Positions 14,713 through 20,971 of a stretch of DNA of 30,655 bases are shown piece by piece. The notes under the pieces are model-generated. The model made no database searches. It was not told the origin of the DNA and worked only from the letters and a program-made list of their open reading frames with translations. Made by a program: the position numbers and the translations under genes. The stretch's first letter is position 1; each line of letters begins with the position of its first letter. This DNA is from a virus. Location of the stretch: positions 1 through 30,655 of IMG/VR virus record IMGVR_UViG_3300037502_000603; one strand, given 5' to 3'.

Positions 14713-14733
14713 GATCGTCAACGGGAGTATACT
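14705..14733 (+). promoter_or_regulatory. Early promoter with operator-like inverted repeat
   Basis: TTGACA (14706-14711) and TATACT (14728-14733) are separated by 16 bases, an excellent sigma-70 promoter for the early operon. GTTGAC (14705-14710) and GTCAAC (14717-14722) form a perfect inverted repeat with a 6-base spacer that covers the -35 box and the Cro start codon, so it is the best operator candidate. The -10 region AGTATACT (14726-14733) is itself palindromic, giving TATACT on both strands. I found no good -35 for the leftward direction. Confidence 0.7.
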
Positions 14734-14739
14734 GCACTT

Positions 14740-14754
14740 CGGGGATTGGCCCCG
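14740..14754 (+). other. Leader hairpin upstream of the early operon
   Basis: CGGGG (14740-14744) and CCCCG (14750-14754) pair around ATTGG. The element lies between the predicted transcription start and the ribosome site GGAG (14757) of the first early gene, so it could stabilise the 5' end of the mRNA. Five pairs with no T tract are too few to call a terminator. Confidence 0.4.
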
Positions 14755-14766
14755 TTGGAGAAAGAC

Positions 14767-14979
14767 ATGGAAGACGATTACCGCATCTTGGCCGAGCAGG
14801 AACGCGACCGACTCATGGAGTTGCACTGCCGCGCCGAACACGCCGCCTTCAACGTCATTGAAGGCTTAAACGAACTTAACCGCATCGAAGCCGAAGGCGC
14901 TTTCAAACTGCACCAAGCGTTCGCTGAGTGCATCGCCGCTATTGACGCCGCATCCGCCAAACTGAGGAACCCGCAATGA
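14767..14979 (+). CDS. Small hypothetical early protein
   Basis: A 70-residue protein starting at ATG 14767, ten bases after GGAG. The open frame reaches TTG 14746, but that lies before the ribosome site. It is helical and acidic (EQERDRLMELHCRAEHAAFN; ELNRIEAEGAFKLHQAFAEC). It is the first gene behind the early promoter and overlaps the ERF start by four bases (ATGA, 14976-14979). Function unknown; early position and coupling suggest a link to recombination or takeover of the host. Confidence 0.7.
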   Translation: MEDDYRILAEQERDRLMELHCRAEHAAFNVIEGLNELNRIEAEGAFKLHQAFAECIAAIDAASAKLRNPQ

Positions 14980-15557
14980 AGGTCTACGAGAAGATTGCCG
15001 CTGTCACCGCCGAACTATCCAAGATCGGCATTAGCAAAGACAGCAAGAACCAGTCGCAGGGCTACGCCTTCCGTGGCATTGACGCTGTGTACGGTGCGCT
15101 CTCGCCGCTGCTGTCAAAGCACGGCCTGTGCATCCTGCCTCGCGTGACTGACCGACAGGTTATTGAGCGTCAGAACCGCCAAGGCACTGCGCTGTTCTAC
15201 GTCACGCTGACCGTGGAGTTTGACTTCGTAGCCGCCGAAGACGGCAGCAAGCACACAGTCATTACCGTAGGCGAGGCGATGGATAGCGGCGACAAGGCCA
15301 GCAACAAGGCGATGTCTGCGGCTTACAAGTACGCCGCTTTCCAAGCGTTCTGCATCCCGACCGAAGGCGACAACGATGCCGACTCGCAGACGCATGAGGT
15401 CGCCGCAGCCACTACCGATCCTGCTGTTGAAGCGGCAGTACAACTAGCAGCCACTATCGAGGAGTTAAACGGAATATGGAAAAGCCTAAACGCAAACGAG
15501 CGAAAGGTGCATCTGAGCCTGTTCAGCGAAAAGAAAAGCAAGTTGGCCTCAAATTGA
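14976..15557 (+). CDS. ERF-family single-strand annealing protein
   Basis: A 193-residue protein. The N-terminus (KIAAVTAELSKIGISKDSKN), then QGYAFRGIDAVYGALSPLLS and KHGLCILPRV, and the later GDKASNKAMSAAYKYAAFQAF are characteristic of the ERF family, which anneals complementary single strands in homologous recombination. The family's central beta region is present (ALFYVTLTVEFDF). The C-terminal ~45 residues are variable and acidic, and the last 27 codons overlap the next ORF. In the same operon a YqaJ-type exonuclease occurs, the usual partner for producing 3' single strands. Confidence 0.9.
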   Translation: MKVYEKIAAVTAELSKIGISKDSKNQSQGYAFRGIDAVYGALSPLLSKHGLCILPRVTDRQVIERQNRQGTALFYVTLTVEFDFVAAEDGSKHTVITVGEAMDSGDKASNKAMSAAYKYAAFQAFCIPTEGDNDADSQTHEVAAATTDPAVEAAVQLAATIEELNGIWKSLNANERKVHLSLFSEKKSKLASN

Positions 15558-15787
15558 AAGAGCAGCAACTTGTGAAGCAAATACTGAGCGATGTGGAGAC
15601 ATACATCGTGGCTTGGTCGCTGACCAACACCATTCAAACGATGGATGACATGATTGCAGAGCGCGAGGCTGGCGCATGTCCTAACGGGTTCTTTGAAAAG
15701 AACAAAGCGAAAGACATTCGCGTGATGAAAGACCACCGCGATGCCGCCAAGATTATTCTGAGTTGGTATGAGGTGCCAGAGTTATGA
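15476..15787 (+). CDS. Hypothetical basic protein overlapping the ERF gene
   Basis: A 103-residue frame beginning at ATG 15476, 82 bases inside the ERF gene in another frame. The N-terminal ~40 residues are very basic (KPKRKRAKGASEPVQRKEK), which may reflect the codon pattern of the overlapped gene. The rest looks like an ordinary globular helical protein (DVETYIVAWSLTNTIQTMDD; KDHRDAAKIILSWYEVPE). A later start (for example ATG near 15643) is possible. It overlaps the next gene by four bases (ATGA), which supports translation of the shared 3' part. Function unknown. Confidence 0.6.
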   Translation: MEKPKRKRAKGASEPVQRKEKQVGLKLKEQQLVKQILSDVETYIVAWSLTNTIQTMDDMIAEREAGACPNGFFEKNKAKDIRVMKDHRDAAKIILSWYEVPEL

Positions 15788-16278
15788 GTTACCCCATCAT
15801 TGAATTAGAGCGGTGGGAATACGACCTGGTAAACCTTGTCGGCGCTCGACGATGTTCAGCGCGATGGGATAGCCAAGACGCCCTGCATTACGACCCGAAG
15901 CGCATGGAAGACGACCGCACGGCACAGGTGGCCGCGTGTGCGGCAGAGTTAGCCGTAGCCAAGTACACCAATCGTTATTGGCACGCTCACGTATGGGATG
16001 CCCGCGATCACCAACTCTATAAGGATTGGCCGGACGTTGGCAGGAACATCGAGGTTCGTCGCGTGCGAACCAGTAACACTGCCGCTGTGCGTCAGCATCA
16101 AGTTGGCAAGGGCTTGGTGTTGTTCGTCGCCAAACCTGTCATGCCAGAAATACGCGCTGTAGAGATTTTGGGTTGGTTGCCGCATGACTTGGCATGGGAG
16201 AAGGCGACACCTTCTGACTATTCCGAGACAACGCGAGTGATTTCCCCTCAACACTTACGACTGGATAAGTATCCGTGA
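15784..16278 (+). CDS. Putative PD-(D/E)XK-like protein of unknown function
   Basis: A 164-residue protein overlapping the preceding stop by four bases. It has a helix with E in AACAAELAVAKYTNRYW, then WPDVGRNIEVRRVR, in which D and E-V-R resemble a nuclease-type D-xn-E-x-K site with Arg in place of Lys, and a strand KGLVLFVAKPV. This order suggests the restriction-endonuclease fold, but I do not know a named family. It sits between ERF and YqaJ in the early operon, so a DNA-related role is plausible. Confidence 0.6.
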   Translation: MSYPIIELERWEYDLVNLVGARRCSARWDSQDALHYDPKRMEDDRTAQVAACAAELAVAKYTNRYWHAHVWDARDHQLYKDWPDVGRNIEVRRVRTSNTAAVRQHQVGKGLVLFVAKPVMPEIRAVEILGWLPHDLAWEKATPSDYSETTRVISPQHLRLDKYP

Positions 16279-16282
16279 AGTT

Positions 16283-16507
16283 ATGAAAACCTACACCAAA
16301 CCATCGCGTTACAACCCTGGCATTACGTTTGAGCAGTACAAAATGCTGCGTGAACGTAAAGCCAAAGCGAAGGCCAATAAGAAACGCATCAATTATAGAC
16401 CTCTTGCAGAGGAGTGGGGCTTGAACCCCATGCATATGGCCTCTGCCCTGCATCGAGGAATCAAGCAGTACGACTATTTGCTCTGGAAGCAAGGTGAACT
16501 GCAATGA
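16283..16507 (+). CDS. Small basic hypothetical protein
   Basis: A 74-residue Lys/Arg-rich protein. The middle (ERKAKAKANKKRINYRPLAE) is strongly basic, and EEWGLNPMHMASALHRGIK could form a helix-turn-helix. It is in the early operon, four bases after the previous stop, and overlaps the next gene by four bases. It probably binds nucleic acid, judging only from charge. No family recognised. Confidence 0.6.
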   Translation: MKTYTKPSRYNPGITFEQYKMLRERKAKAKANKKRINYRPLAEEWGLNPMHMASALHRGIKQYDYLLWKQGELQ

Positions 16508-16728
16508 CTCCCTATTACGCGCTGATGTCGGATTACGAAATCATCGGCCACACAATGGCGATCCCTGACTCGTCAGAACTATCGCAAGCGTTGGCCGAGA
16601 AGTTGAAGCGCGTACTGGAGCAGCGAGACCAGTCGCTAGACCAAGTTCTCGCGCTGACAGAAAAGGTTGTTCGTTTAGAACGTGAATGTAAAGAACTTAG
16701 ACGCCTCATGGAGGCAGGGGAGGAGTGA
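16504..16728 (+). CDS. Small coiled-coil protein
   Basis: A 74-residue protein. Residues about 28-70 form a long heptad-type helix (LAEKLKRVLEQRDQSLDQVL; EKVVRLERECKELRRLMEAG), as in dimerising coiled coils. The ATG overlaps the previous stop by four bases, and its TGA shares one base with the next ATG. Similar short coiled-coil ORFs are common in phage early operons. Function unknown. Confidence 0.6.
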   Translation: MTPYYALMSDYEIIGHTMAIPDSSELSQALAEKLKRVLEQRDQSLDQVLALTEKVVRLERECKELRRLMEAGEE

Positions 16729-17039
16729 TGAAGAGATGGATAGCAACAGCCGCGCTGATGATCGGCGTAGCAAATGCACAGCAGATGCCCTACTTGGTGG
16801 GCAGCGTGAACAATCGAGCCAACGGCCAGATTCAGTTTACGTCGTCGCAAACTAACTGTGGAGACAAGTATTTCGTATACATCAAGGGTGATGGCGGGAG
16901 GCTTGAAGGCCGTGGGTGTTATGTGTTCGGAAACCAATTCATCGTTGTGACTTGGGATACTGGCGATACATATACCTATGACTACGATGCCCTCCAACTA
17001 ACGCCAGAGATGATTGCTTTTATGGAGTCCAAAAAATAA
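16728..17039 (+). CDS. Exported protein with signal peptide, unknown function
   Basis: A 103-residue protein. I start at ATG 16728, which shares one base with the previous stop, rather than GTG one codon earlier. The N-terminus (MKRWIATAALMIGVANAQ) has a basic start, hydrophobic core and an AxA-type cleavage site (ANA before Q), so it is likely secreted to the periplasm. The mature part is beta-rich (YFVYIKGDGGRLEGRGCYVF) with two Cys (TNCGDK, GRGCYVF) that could form a disulfide. It lies inside the recombination operon, an odd place. It could be an exclusion or envelope-acting protein, but that is inference. Confidence 0.7.
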   Translation: MKRWIATAALMIGVANAQQMPYLVGSVNNRANGQIQFTSSQTNCGDKYFVYIKGDGGRLEGRGCYVFGNQFIVVTWDTGDTYTYDYDALQLTPEMIAFMESKK

Positions 17040-17653
17040 TGGAACAACAACGAACAACAGAGTGGCACGCCGCTCGCTTGGGCAAGGTGACAGCCTCGAA
17101 AGTGGCTGACGTAGTGGCACGCACGAAGACCGGTTATGCTGCTTCGCGCAATAACTACATGGCACAACTGGTATGCGAACGACTGACCGGCAAGCCGACC
17201 GAAGGGTTTAGCAATGCCGCGATGGAGTGGGGCGTCGAGCAGGAAGCCGCAGCCCGTGATGCGTACAGCGCCAAGGTGGGCGAACTTGTCACCGAGGTGG
17301 GGTTCATTAACCATCCGTTCATTGAGATGGCAGGAGCCAGTCCTGACGGATTGGTCGGCGTGAATGGCTGCGTCGAGATCAAGTGCCCGTCTACTGCCAC
17401 GCATATTGAGTACCTTTTTGAGCGAGAACCGCCACAAAAATACTTTTACCAGATGCAATGGCAGATGGCTTGCGCGGATAAGGAGTGGTGCGATTGGGTC
17501 TCATACGATCCAAGGATGCCCGAAGAGTTACAACTGCTGGTAGTGCGTATCCCACGAGATACAGATTGCATTACGCTGTTGGAAAAAGAGGTGAAGGATT
17601 TTTTGGTTGAGTTGGATGCTAAAGTTTCTAAATTGAAGGAGATGACTCTGTGA
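17039..17653 (+). CDS. YqaJ-like viral recombinase / lambda-exonuclease-type nuclease
   Basis: A 204-residue protein. The N-terminus (TEWHAARLGKVTASKVADVV) and central AGASPDGLVGV with CVEIKCPS are diagnostic of the YqaJ/lambda exonuclease family. The catalytic D-xn-ExK is D103, E113 and K115, and E67/E69 in WGVEQEAAARDAY are likely metal ligands. The YFYQMQWQMACADKEWCDWV region is also typical. It digests one strand of duplex DNA from an end, giving 3' tails for the ERF protein in the same operon. It overlaps the exported-protein stop by one base. Confidence 0.92.
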   Translation: MEQQRTTEWHAARLGKVTASKVADVVARTKTGYAASRNNYMAQLVCERLTGKPTEGFSNAAMEWGVEQEAAARDAYSAKVGELVTEVGFINHPFIEMAGASPDGLVGVNGCVEIKCPSTATHIEYLFEREPPQKYFYQMQWQMACADKEWCDWVSYDPRMPEELQLLVVRIPRDTDCITLLEKEVKDFLVELDAKVSKLKEMTL

Positions 17654-17922
17654 CTTACGACAACACTAATCGAGGCGTATTGTTCCCAAACGACAAGAAG
17701 GGTAACGAAAAGCGCCCTGACTTTACCGGCGACCTGAACGTCGGCGGCGTGGAATACAAACTGTCTGCCTGGAAGAAGTCCTCAAAGGCCGGTAACAATT
17801 TTTTGTCCATTAGCGTCCAGCCGAAGAACGGCCAGCCGATGCAGCCAAAGACTGCGCCTGACAAGGGGCTGACCGAGGATAACTGGGCGAACGCTGACCT
17901 TAACGATCCGTTGGGTTTCTAA
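17650..17922 (+). CDS. DUF736-like, probable single-stranded DNA-binding accessory protein
   Basis: A 90-residue protein starting at GTG 17650, four bases into the exonuclease stop. NRGVLFPNDKKGNEKRPDF, then GVEYKLSAWKKSSKAG and FLSISVQP resemble the DUF736 group, which has a compact OB-type fold and often accompanies ERF/YqaJ recombination genes. Basic and aromatic residues on strands would suit ssDNA binding. The C-terminal tail (NWANADLNDPLGF) is acidic and ends in a hydrophobic residue, similar to SSB tails that recruit partners. The function is inferred from family and context. Confidence 0.75.
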   Translation: MTYDNTNRGVLFPNDKKGNEKRPDFTGDLNVGGVEYKLSAWKKSSKAGNNFLSISVQPKNGQPMQPKTAPDKGLTEDNWANADLNDPLGF

Positions 17923-18242
17923 TGATTAGCGAAGAGAGAGCCGAGAAAGCGTTGCGGTATCTCGTTGATACAGACGAGCCATGTGCGTTGGCGAAGGCTG
18001 AAATGGAGCGTGCCGAGTATGGCTGGAAGGCGACCCGAGAGGCCGTTTTTACGCACGCCGAGGGTACGGTAGCGGAGCGGCAAGCGATTGCCGCCACGCA
18101 CCACGCCACGAAAGAGGCGCATGAGCGATACTGTGCGGCTGTGGCGCTGTACTCCAAAATGGCGAACAAGCGCGAGACCGAGCGGATCGTCCTTGATACT
18201 TGGCGCACGATCTCGGCCAACCGACGAATGGGCAGTCCATAA
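17922..18242 (+). CDS. Hypothetical helical protein at the end of the recombination operon
   Basis: A 106-residue, fully helical protein (EERAEKALRYLVDTDEPCAL; TVAERQAIAATHHATKEAHE; YSKMANKRETERIVLDTWRT). It shares one base with the previous stop. Proteins of this type recur next to ERF and ssDNA-binding genes in phage operons. Its stop lies in the A tract that precedes the hairpin at 18247-18268. Function not known. Confidence 0.65.
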   Translation: MISEERAEKALRYLVDTDEPCALAKAEMERAEYGWKATREAVFTHAEGTVAERQAIAATHHATKEAHERYCAAVALYSKMANKRETERIVLDTWRTISANRRMGSP

Positions 18243-18268
18243 AAAAAGCCCCACGGTTAGGTGGGGCT
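18240..18268 (-). terminator. Intrinsic terminator pointing leftward
   Basis: AGCCCCAC (18247-18254) pairs with GTGGGGCT (18261-18268) around GGTTAG. On the - strand the stem is followed by seven T residues (the A tract at 18241-18247), the full intrinsic terminator pattern. On the + strand no T tract follows. It therefore stops leftward transcription entering the recombination operon from the right and is unlikely to end the + operon. Confidence 0.7.
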
Positions 18269-18285
18269 AAGGACTCACTAGGAGA

Positions 18286-18357
18286 ATGTACACGGAGAAA
18301 ATCGCAATGCTCCGTGAGAATAGCAGAACAGTGGGGTTATGCAATGGATCAGTATGA
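18286..18357 (+). other. Possible short leader ORF before the primase/helicase gene
   Basis: A 23-codon frame starts at ATG 18286 and ends at TGA 18355-18357, 14 bases inside the primase/helicase gene. An in-frame ATG at 18307 lies after GGAGAAA (18295-18301). The primase/helicase ATG at 18344 has only a weak ribosome site of its own, so translation of this short frame could feed it by coupling. Evidence is limited to this layout. Confidence 0.25.
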
Positions 18358-19669
18358 AAGTCTCGCGGAAGGTGATGTATCCCGGTTAGCCCCGGCTGAC
18401 TGGTTCAAGCGATTTATTTACGTCGCCGAGGGCGACCTGTTTTTCGACGTACAGACGCACCAAGACTATGCGCGGCAGACGTTTAACGCTCTGTTTCGGG
18501 GTACGCCGTGCTATTCCGTACACAATAAGTCTCGACGTATCGAGGCGGCGACGTTTTTCGATGAGAACCGAGCGGCGATGGGCAGTTACGTCGCCAACGC
18601 GCTGACGTATGCGCCGGGTGAAACCGAGTTGCTGAAGAAGTCGGGGATGGCTTACGTCAACAAGTGGAAAAGCGCACGGCCAGCCGCCGTGAGCGGGGAC
18701 GTTACGCTCTGGCTAAACCACTTGCATCGAATGGTTCCGACTGACTTCGAGCGCGAACACGTTTTGAACGTGATGGCTTACAAGCGCCAGAACCCGCATC
18801 GCAAGATTAACCATGCCGTACTGCATACGGGCGTACCTGGTGGTGGCAAGGACACGCTCTGGGCGCCTTTCCTATGGTCTATTGGCGGCGCTTCGCTAAA
18901 GAACGTCGCCGTGGCTAGGGCTGAAGAAGTCGCTGGGTCGTGGGGCTATACCTACGAGTCCGAGGTGATCGTCCTAAATGAGATTCGTTATCGAAAAGGC
19001 GATGACCGCAGGGCGATGGAAAACAACCTGAAACCCGTGATCGCTGCGCCACCCGAGTTGCTTTTGGTCAATAAGAAGCAGCAGCACCCGTACTATGTGG
19101 TGAATCGTATTTTCGTGTTGGCGTTCAGCAATGAGCGAGCGCCGATTACGATTCCAGCCGATGACCGACGCTGGTTCGTTATCTGGTCGCAAGTGCCTCG
19201 CTTACCGGACGACGAAGCCGCAAGGCTGTGGGATTGGTACTATCAGGGCGGCTTTGAGGCCGTGGCTGCGTACCTCGATGCCCGAGACGTTAGCGCGTTT
19301 AACCCTGGAGCCGTGCCACCCATCACCGACGCGAAGTTGGCGATGGTCGATCTCGGCATGAGCGGCGGCGAAGCCTTCATCGCTGACATGGTGCGGCAAC
19401 GTCGTGGAGTGTTCGCTAAAGGCGTTGTGGGCTCGCCGTGGTCAGGGGTGCTGGCTGACCTAGCCGCTGTGACGGACGGCCATAAGCCCTCGCGTGAGGC
19501 GTTATTCGTGGCGCTGCGTGAGAGTGGCTGGCGAGACATTGGCCGAGTGATGAGCCGCGAATTTCCGACGCCAAAGCATCTGTGGGCGGCTCCCGAGTTG
19601 GCCGACCGTAGCAAGTCTGAAATCAGGGCGCTCGCCGAGGGTAAGCCCGATCTTCAAGTGGTGAAATAA
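18344..19669 (+). CDS. DUF5906-type primase/helicase ATPase
   Basis: A 441-residue protein from ATG 18344. The frame is open upstream, and GTG 18314 is an alternative start. Walker A is GVPGGGKDT (163-171), Walker B-like EVIVLNEIRY (207-216), and a later ITIPADDRRWFVIW matches the superfamily III type helicases of phages and plasmids. The N-terminal part (residues 1-130) is unassigned and may contain a primase-like or DNA-binding region. It should unwind DNA for replication. It is the only gene between the two terminators and lies beside the candidate origin to its right. Confidence 0.85.
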   Translation: MDQYESLAEGDVSRLAPADWFKRFIYVAEGDLFFDVQTHQDYARQTFNALFRGTPCYSVHNKSRRIEAATFFDENRAAMGSYVANALTYAPGETELLKKSGMAYVNKWKSARPAAVSGDVTLWLNHLHRMVPTDFEREHVLNVMAYKRQNPHRKINHAVLHTGVPGGGKDTLWAPFLWSIGGASLKNVAVARAEEVAGSWGYTYESEVIVLNEIRYRKGDDRRAMENNLKPVIAAPPELLLVNKKQQHPYYVVNRIFVLAFSNERAPITIPADDRRWFVIWSQVPRLPDDEAARLWDWYYQGGFEAVAAYLDARDVSAFNPGAVPPITDAKLAMVDLGMSGGEAFIADMVRQRRGVFAKGVVGSPWSGVLADLAAVTDGHKPSREALFVALRESGWRDIGRVMSREFPTPKHLWAAPELADRSKSEIRALAEGKPDLQVVK

Positions 19670-19671
19670 GA

Positions 19672-19696
19672 GAGGGGGCGCGTAGCCCCCTCGTTT
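19672..19696. terminator. Bidirectional terminator between convergent operons
   Basis: GAGGGGGC (19672-19679) pairs with GCCCCCTC (19685-19692) around GCGTA. Rightward the stem is followed by GTTTAG, leftward by TCTTATTT, short T-rich runs in both directions. It lies between the end of the primase/helicase gene and the end of the - strand operon, so it can terminate both transcripts. Confidence 0.7.
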
Positions 19697-19757
19697 AGTC
19701 GTCGAACAGTACCGATGCCAGTACCGTCAAGGCGACAGCGATTAGGAATCCCGCCAT
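19695..19757 (-). CDS. Very small membrane peptide
   Basis: A 20-residue ORF from ATG 19757, with AGGG eight bases upstream. Almost all of it is one membrane segment (AGFLIAVALTVLASVLF) ending DD. It begins inside the end of the previous gene (16-base overlap) and closes the - strand operon next to the terminator. Short phage membrane peptides of this type can alter envelope functions, but here only the layout supports coding. Confidence 0.4.
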   Translation of the reverse strand: MAGFLIAVALTVLASVLFDD

Positions 19758-19876
19758 AAGTTAGCCCTCGCGGTATCAATACAGCGCCCCAGCCAAACAA
19801 CCCAAAAGCGACGGGTGCAACGGGTCAGCCGTGGATAGGTAGGCTGCAAGCCCCATCGTTCGTGGAACTCCGTCAC
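19742..19876 (-). CDS. Small Trp/Arg-rich hypothetical protein
   Basis: A 44-residue ORF too short for standard ORF lists. Its GTG (19874-19876) overlaps the preceding TGA by four bases, the same GTGA coupling seen through this operon. The sequence is basic and aromatic (TRRFWVVWLGRCIDTARA) and resembles the nearby 42-residue protein at 20087-20215 in having an R/K-rich start and W-W/C-R-G/L-I-D motif. They may be related by duplication. Function unknown. Confidence 0.5.
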   Translation of the reverse strand: MTEFHERWGLQPTYPRLTRCTRRFWVVWLGRCIDTARANLWRDS

Positions 19877-20082
19877 GGCCTACCCTCCAATGCTCGGCGC
19901 ACTTCCTCGACGAAAGGCGACAACTCCCGAACGGTCAAGTCGTCGTCCCATGCGCTGATAAAAGCCCGCACAGCCGTTTGGAGCCGCGCAGGGTTAGGGG
20001 GTGCGCGGTAAGTAAGAGGCGCATCATCCTCGGCAAATAGGGCTTCTAATTCTTGCAGGGTGGGTATGTGTGGCTTTTCCAT
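19873..20082 (-). CDS. Small acidic hypothetical protein
   Basis: A 69-residue protein starting at ATG 20082, preceded by GGTGAG. The upstream in-frame extension lies inside the neighbouring gene. It is rich in Asp/Glu and Pro (LQELEALFAEDDAPLTYRAP; WDDDLTVRELSPFVEEVRRA), helical in the second half. No motif recognised. It is coupled to the next gene by a GTGA overlap. Confidence 0.6.
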   Translation of the reverse strand: MEKPHIPTLQELEALFAEDDAPLTYRAPPNPARLQTAVRAFISAWDDDLTVRELSPFVEEVRRALEGRP

Positions 20083-20086
20083 AGGC

Positions 20087-20215
20087 TCACCAATAGTTAG
20101 ATAGCGGGTGCTGTGCGCGTGATGATCGGACGTTGGGCGGTGGCACCTCGCGCCAGTCAATCAGCCCACGGCAGAACCAGCGGGACAATTTGCGCCAAAG
20201 TTTATAGCGAGACAT
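20087..20215 (-). CDS. Small Trp/Arg-rich hypothetical protein
   Basis: A 42-residue ORF starting at ATG 20215, 14 bases inside the HTH gene upstream. The longer frame in this register starts in the previous gene and is not used. It is basic and aromatic (SRYKLWRKLSRWFCRGLIDW) and resembles the protein at 19742-19876. The cationic-aromatic character could allow binding to membranes or nucleic acid. Function unknown. Confidence 0.5.
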   Translation of the reverse strand: MSRYKLWRKLSRWFCRGLIDWREVPPPNVRSSRAQHPLSNYW

Positions 20216-20411
20216 AAGGCCTCCGCAGTTGGTAACGTGCATAACGCTTGCCGTTCTTCGTTTCGGTCTTGCACTCAATGTCTAGCCCCTCTCGCCTTAG
20301 TTCGGCAATCCGAGCGGCAAGGCGGAAACAGCCGTAGTCTTGGAGCGCATCCAAAGGGGTAAGCGACCGCCCTAGAATCAAGGCGGCGCGTATCTGGTCA
20401 TTCTGCGACAT
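20202..20411 (-). CDS. Helix-turn-helix protein (HTH_39-like)
   Basis: A 69-residue protein from ATG 20411. The pattern IRAALILGRSLTPLDALQDY then FRLAARIAELRREGLDIE, and a C-terminal GKRYARYQLRR wing, fits the small winged HTH group common in phages. In those proteins the helix pair binds DNA and the strand pair is the wing. It overlaps its upstream neighbour by 14 bases. It may regulate the - strand operon or replication, which cannot be told from sequence. Confidence 0.75.
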   Translation of the reverse strand: MSQNDQIRAALILGRSLTPLDALQDYGCFRLAARIAELRREGLDIECKTETKNGKRYARYQLRRPYVSL

Positions 20412-20583
20412 CTAGCGGGTCTCCTATGTTGACTTCCTCAACGTCCCAATCAACCTGCGCGTGAGGGGTATAGCCCGATTTAACAATCTGCAAGGCAATC
20501 TCGGCGGCTTCGTCCTCATCTCTGGCCTCGACGCTTACAATCTCTTGGATAGATGCGAATAGCACCACGTCAAAGGTTCTCAT
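20398..20583 (-). CDS. Small alpha/beta hypothetical protein
   Basis: A 61-residue acidic protein: strand FDVVLFASIQEIVSVEA, helix DEDEAAEIALQIVKSGY, then QVDWDVEEVNIGD. The same strand-helix pattern appears in the protein at 20774-20971, suggesting two paralogues in one operon. It is coupled by a four-base overlap with the upstream gene. Function unknown. Confidence 0.6.
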   Translation of the reverse strand: MRTFDVVLFASIQEIVSVEARDEDEAAEIALQIVKSGYTPHAQVDWDVEEVNIGDPLDVAE

Positions 20584-20777
20584 GCGTTTTCCCCTTTGGT
20601 TTTCTGGATGGTTTCTAGTACGTCCTCGCTGAACTCCTGCCGGTACTTATCGCAAGCCATACAGACGGCCATATCTATGCAAACCTCCTCGGGCATTTGT
20701 AACGAGTTGGGTTGACTCAATAGGCGGATGGCCTCCGCTGCTATAAGGTCGGCGAGTCTCTGTTCTGCGTGTGTCAT
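20580..20777 (-). CDS. Small helical hypothetical protein with Cys pair
   Basis: A 65-residue helical protein (EQRLADLIAAEAIRLLSQP; CIDMAVCMACDKYRQEFSED). Three Cys are clustered (ICIDMAVCMACD), which might bind metal, though a fourth ligand is not clear. Four-base overlaps on both sides show that it is translated with its neighbours. No family recognised. Confidence 0.6.
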   Translation of the reverse strand: MTHAEQRLADLIAAEAIRLLSQPNSLQMPEEVCIDMAVCMACDKYRQEFSEDVLETIQKTKGENA

Positions 20778-20971
20778 GCGGCCTCCGTTTTCTTTTTAAC
20801 GTCTTCAATAAAGTCTTCAGCGTGTACCACTCCGAGATGGTCGAACGCTTCGTCGTCGTCGTCCCATGTCTCCACGGCTATCTCGTGGGCTTCCTCGGGT
20901 GTATCGGCTTCCACTTCCAACTGATAGGCGTGATGCTCTACACGGCAGAGCGTGACCGTAAAGCGGCTCAT
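20774..20971 (-). CDS. Small acidic alpha/beta hypothetical protein
   Basis: A 65-residue protein: strands FTVTLCRVEHHAYQLEVEA, a helix TPEEAHEIAVETW, a strongly acidic loop (DDDDEAFDHLG), and a basic C-terminal helix (EDVKKKTEAA). The first half matches the order of the 61-residue protein at 20398-20583. Such acidic small proteins can mimic DNA, but this is speculation. Four-base overlaps on both sides. Confidence 0.6.
   Translation of the reverse strand: MSRFTVTLCRVEHHAYQLEVEADTPEEAHEIAVETWDDDDEAFDHLGVVHAEDFIEDVKKKTEAA

Noticed and set aside
18200-18343. Upstream extension of the primase/helicase frame
   Set aside because: It would cross the hairpin and the end of the previous gene; ATG 18344 or GTG 18314 is more likely.
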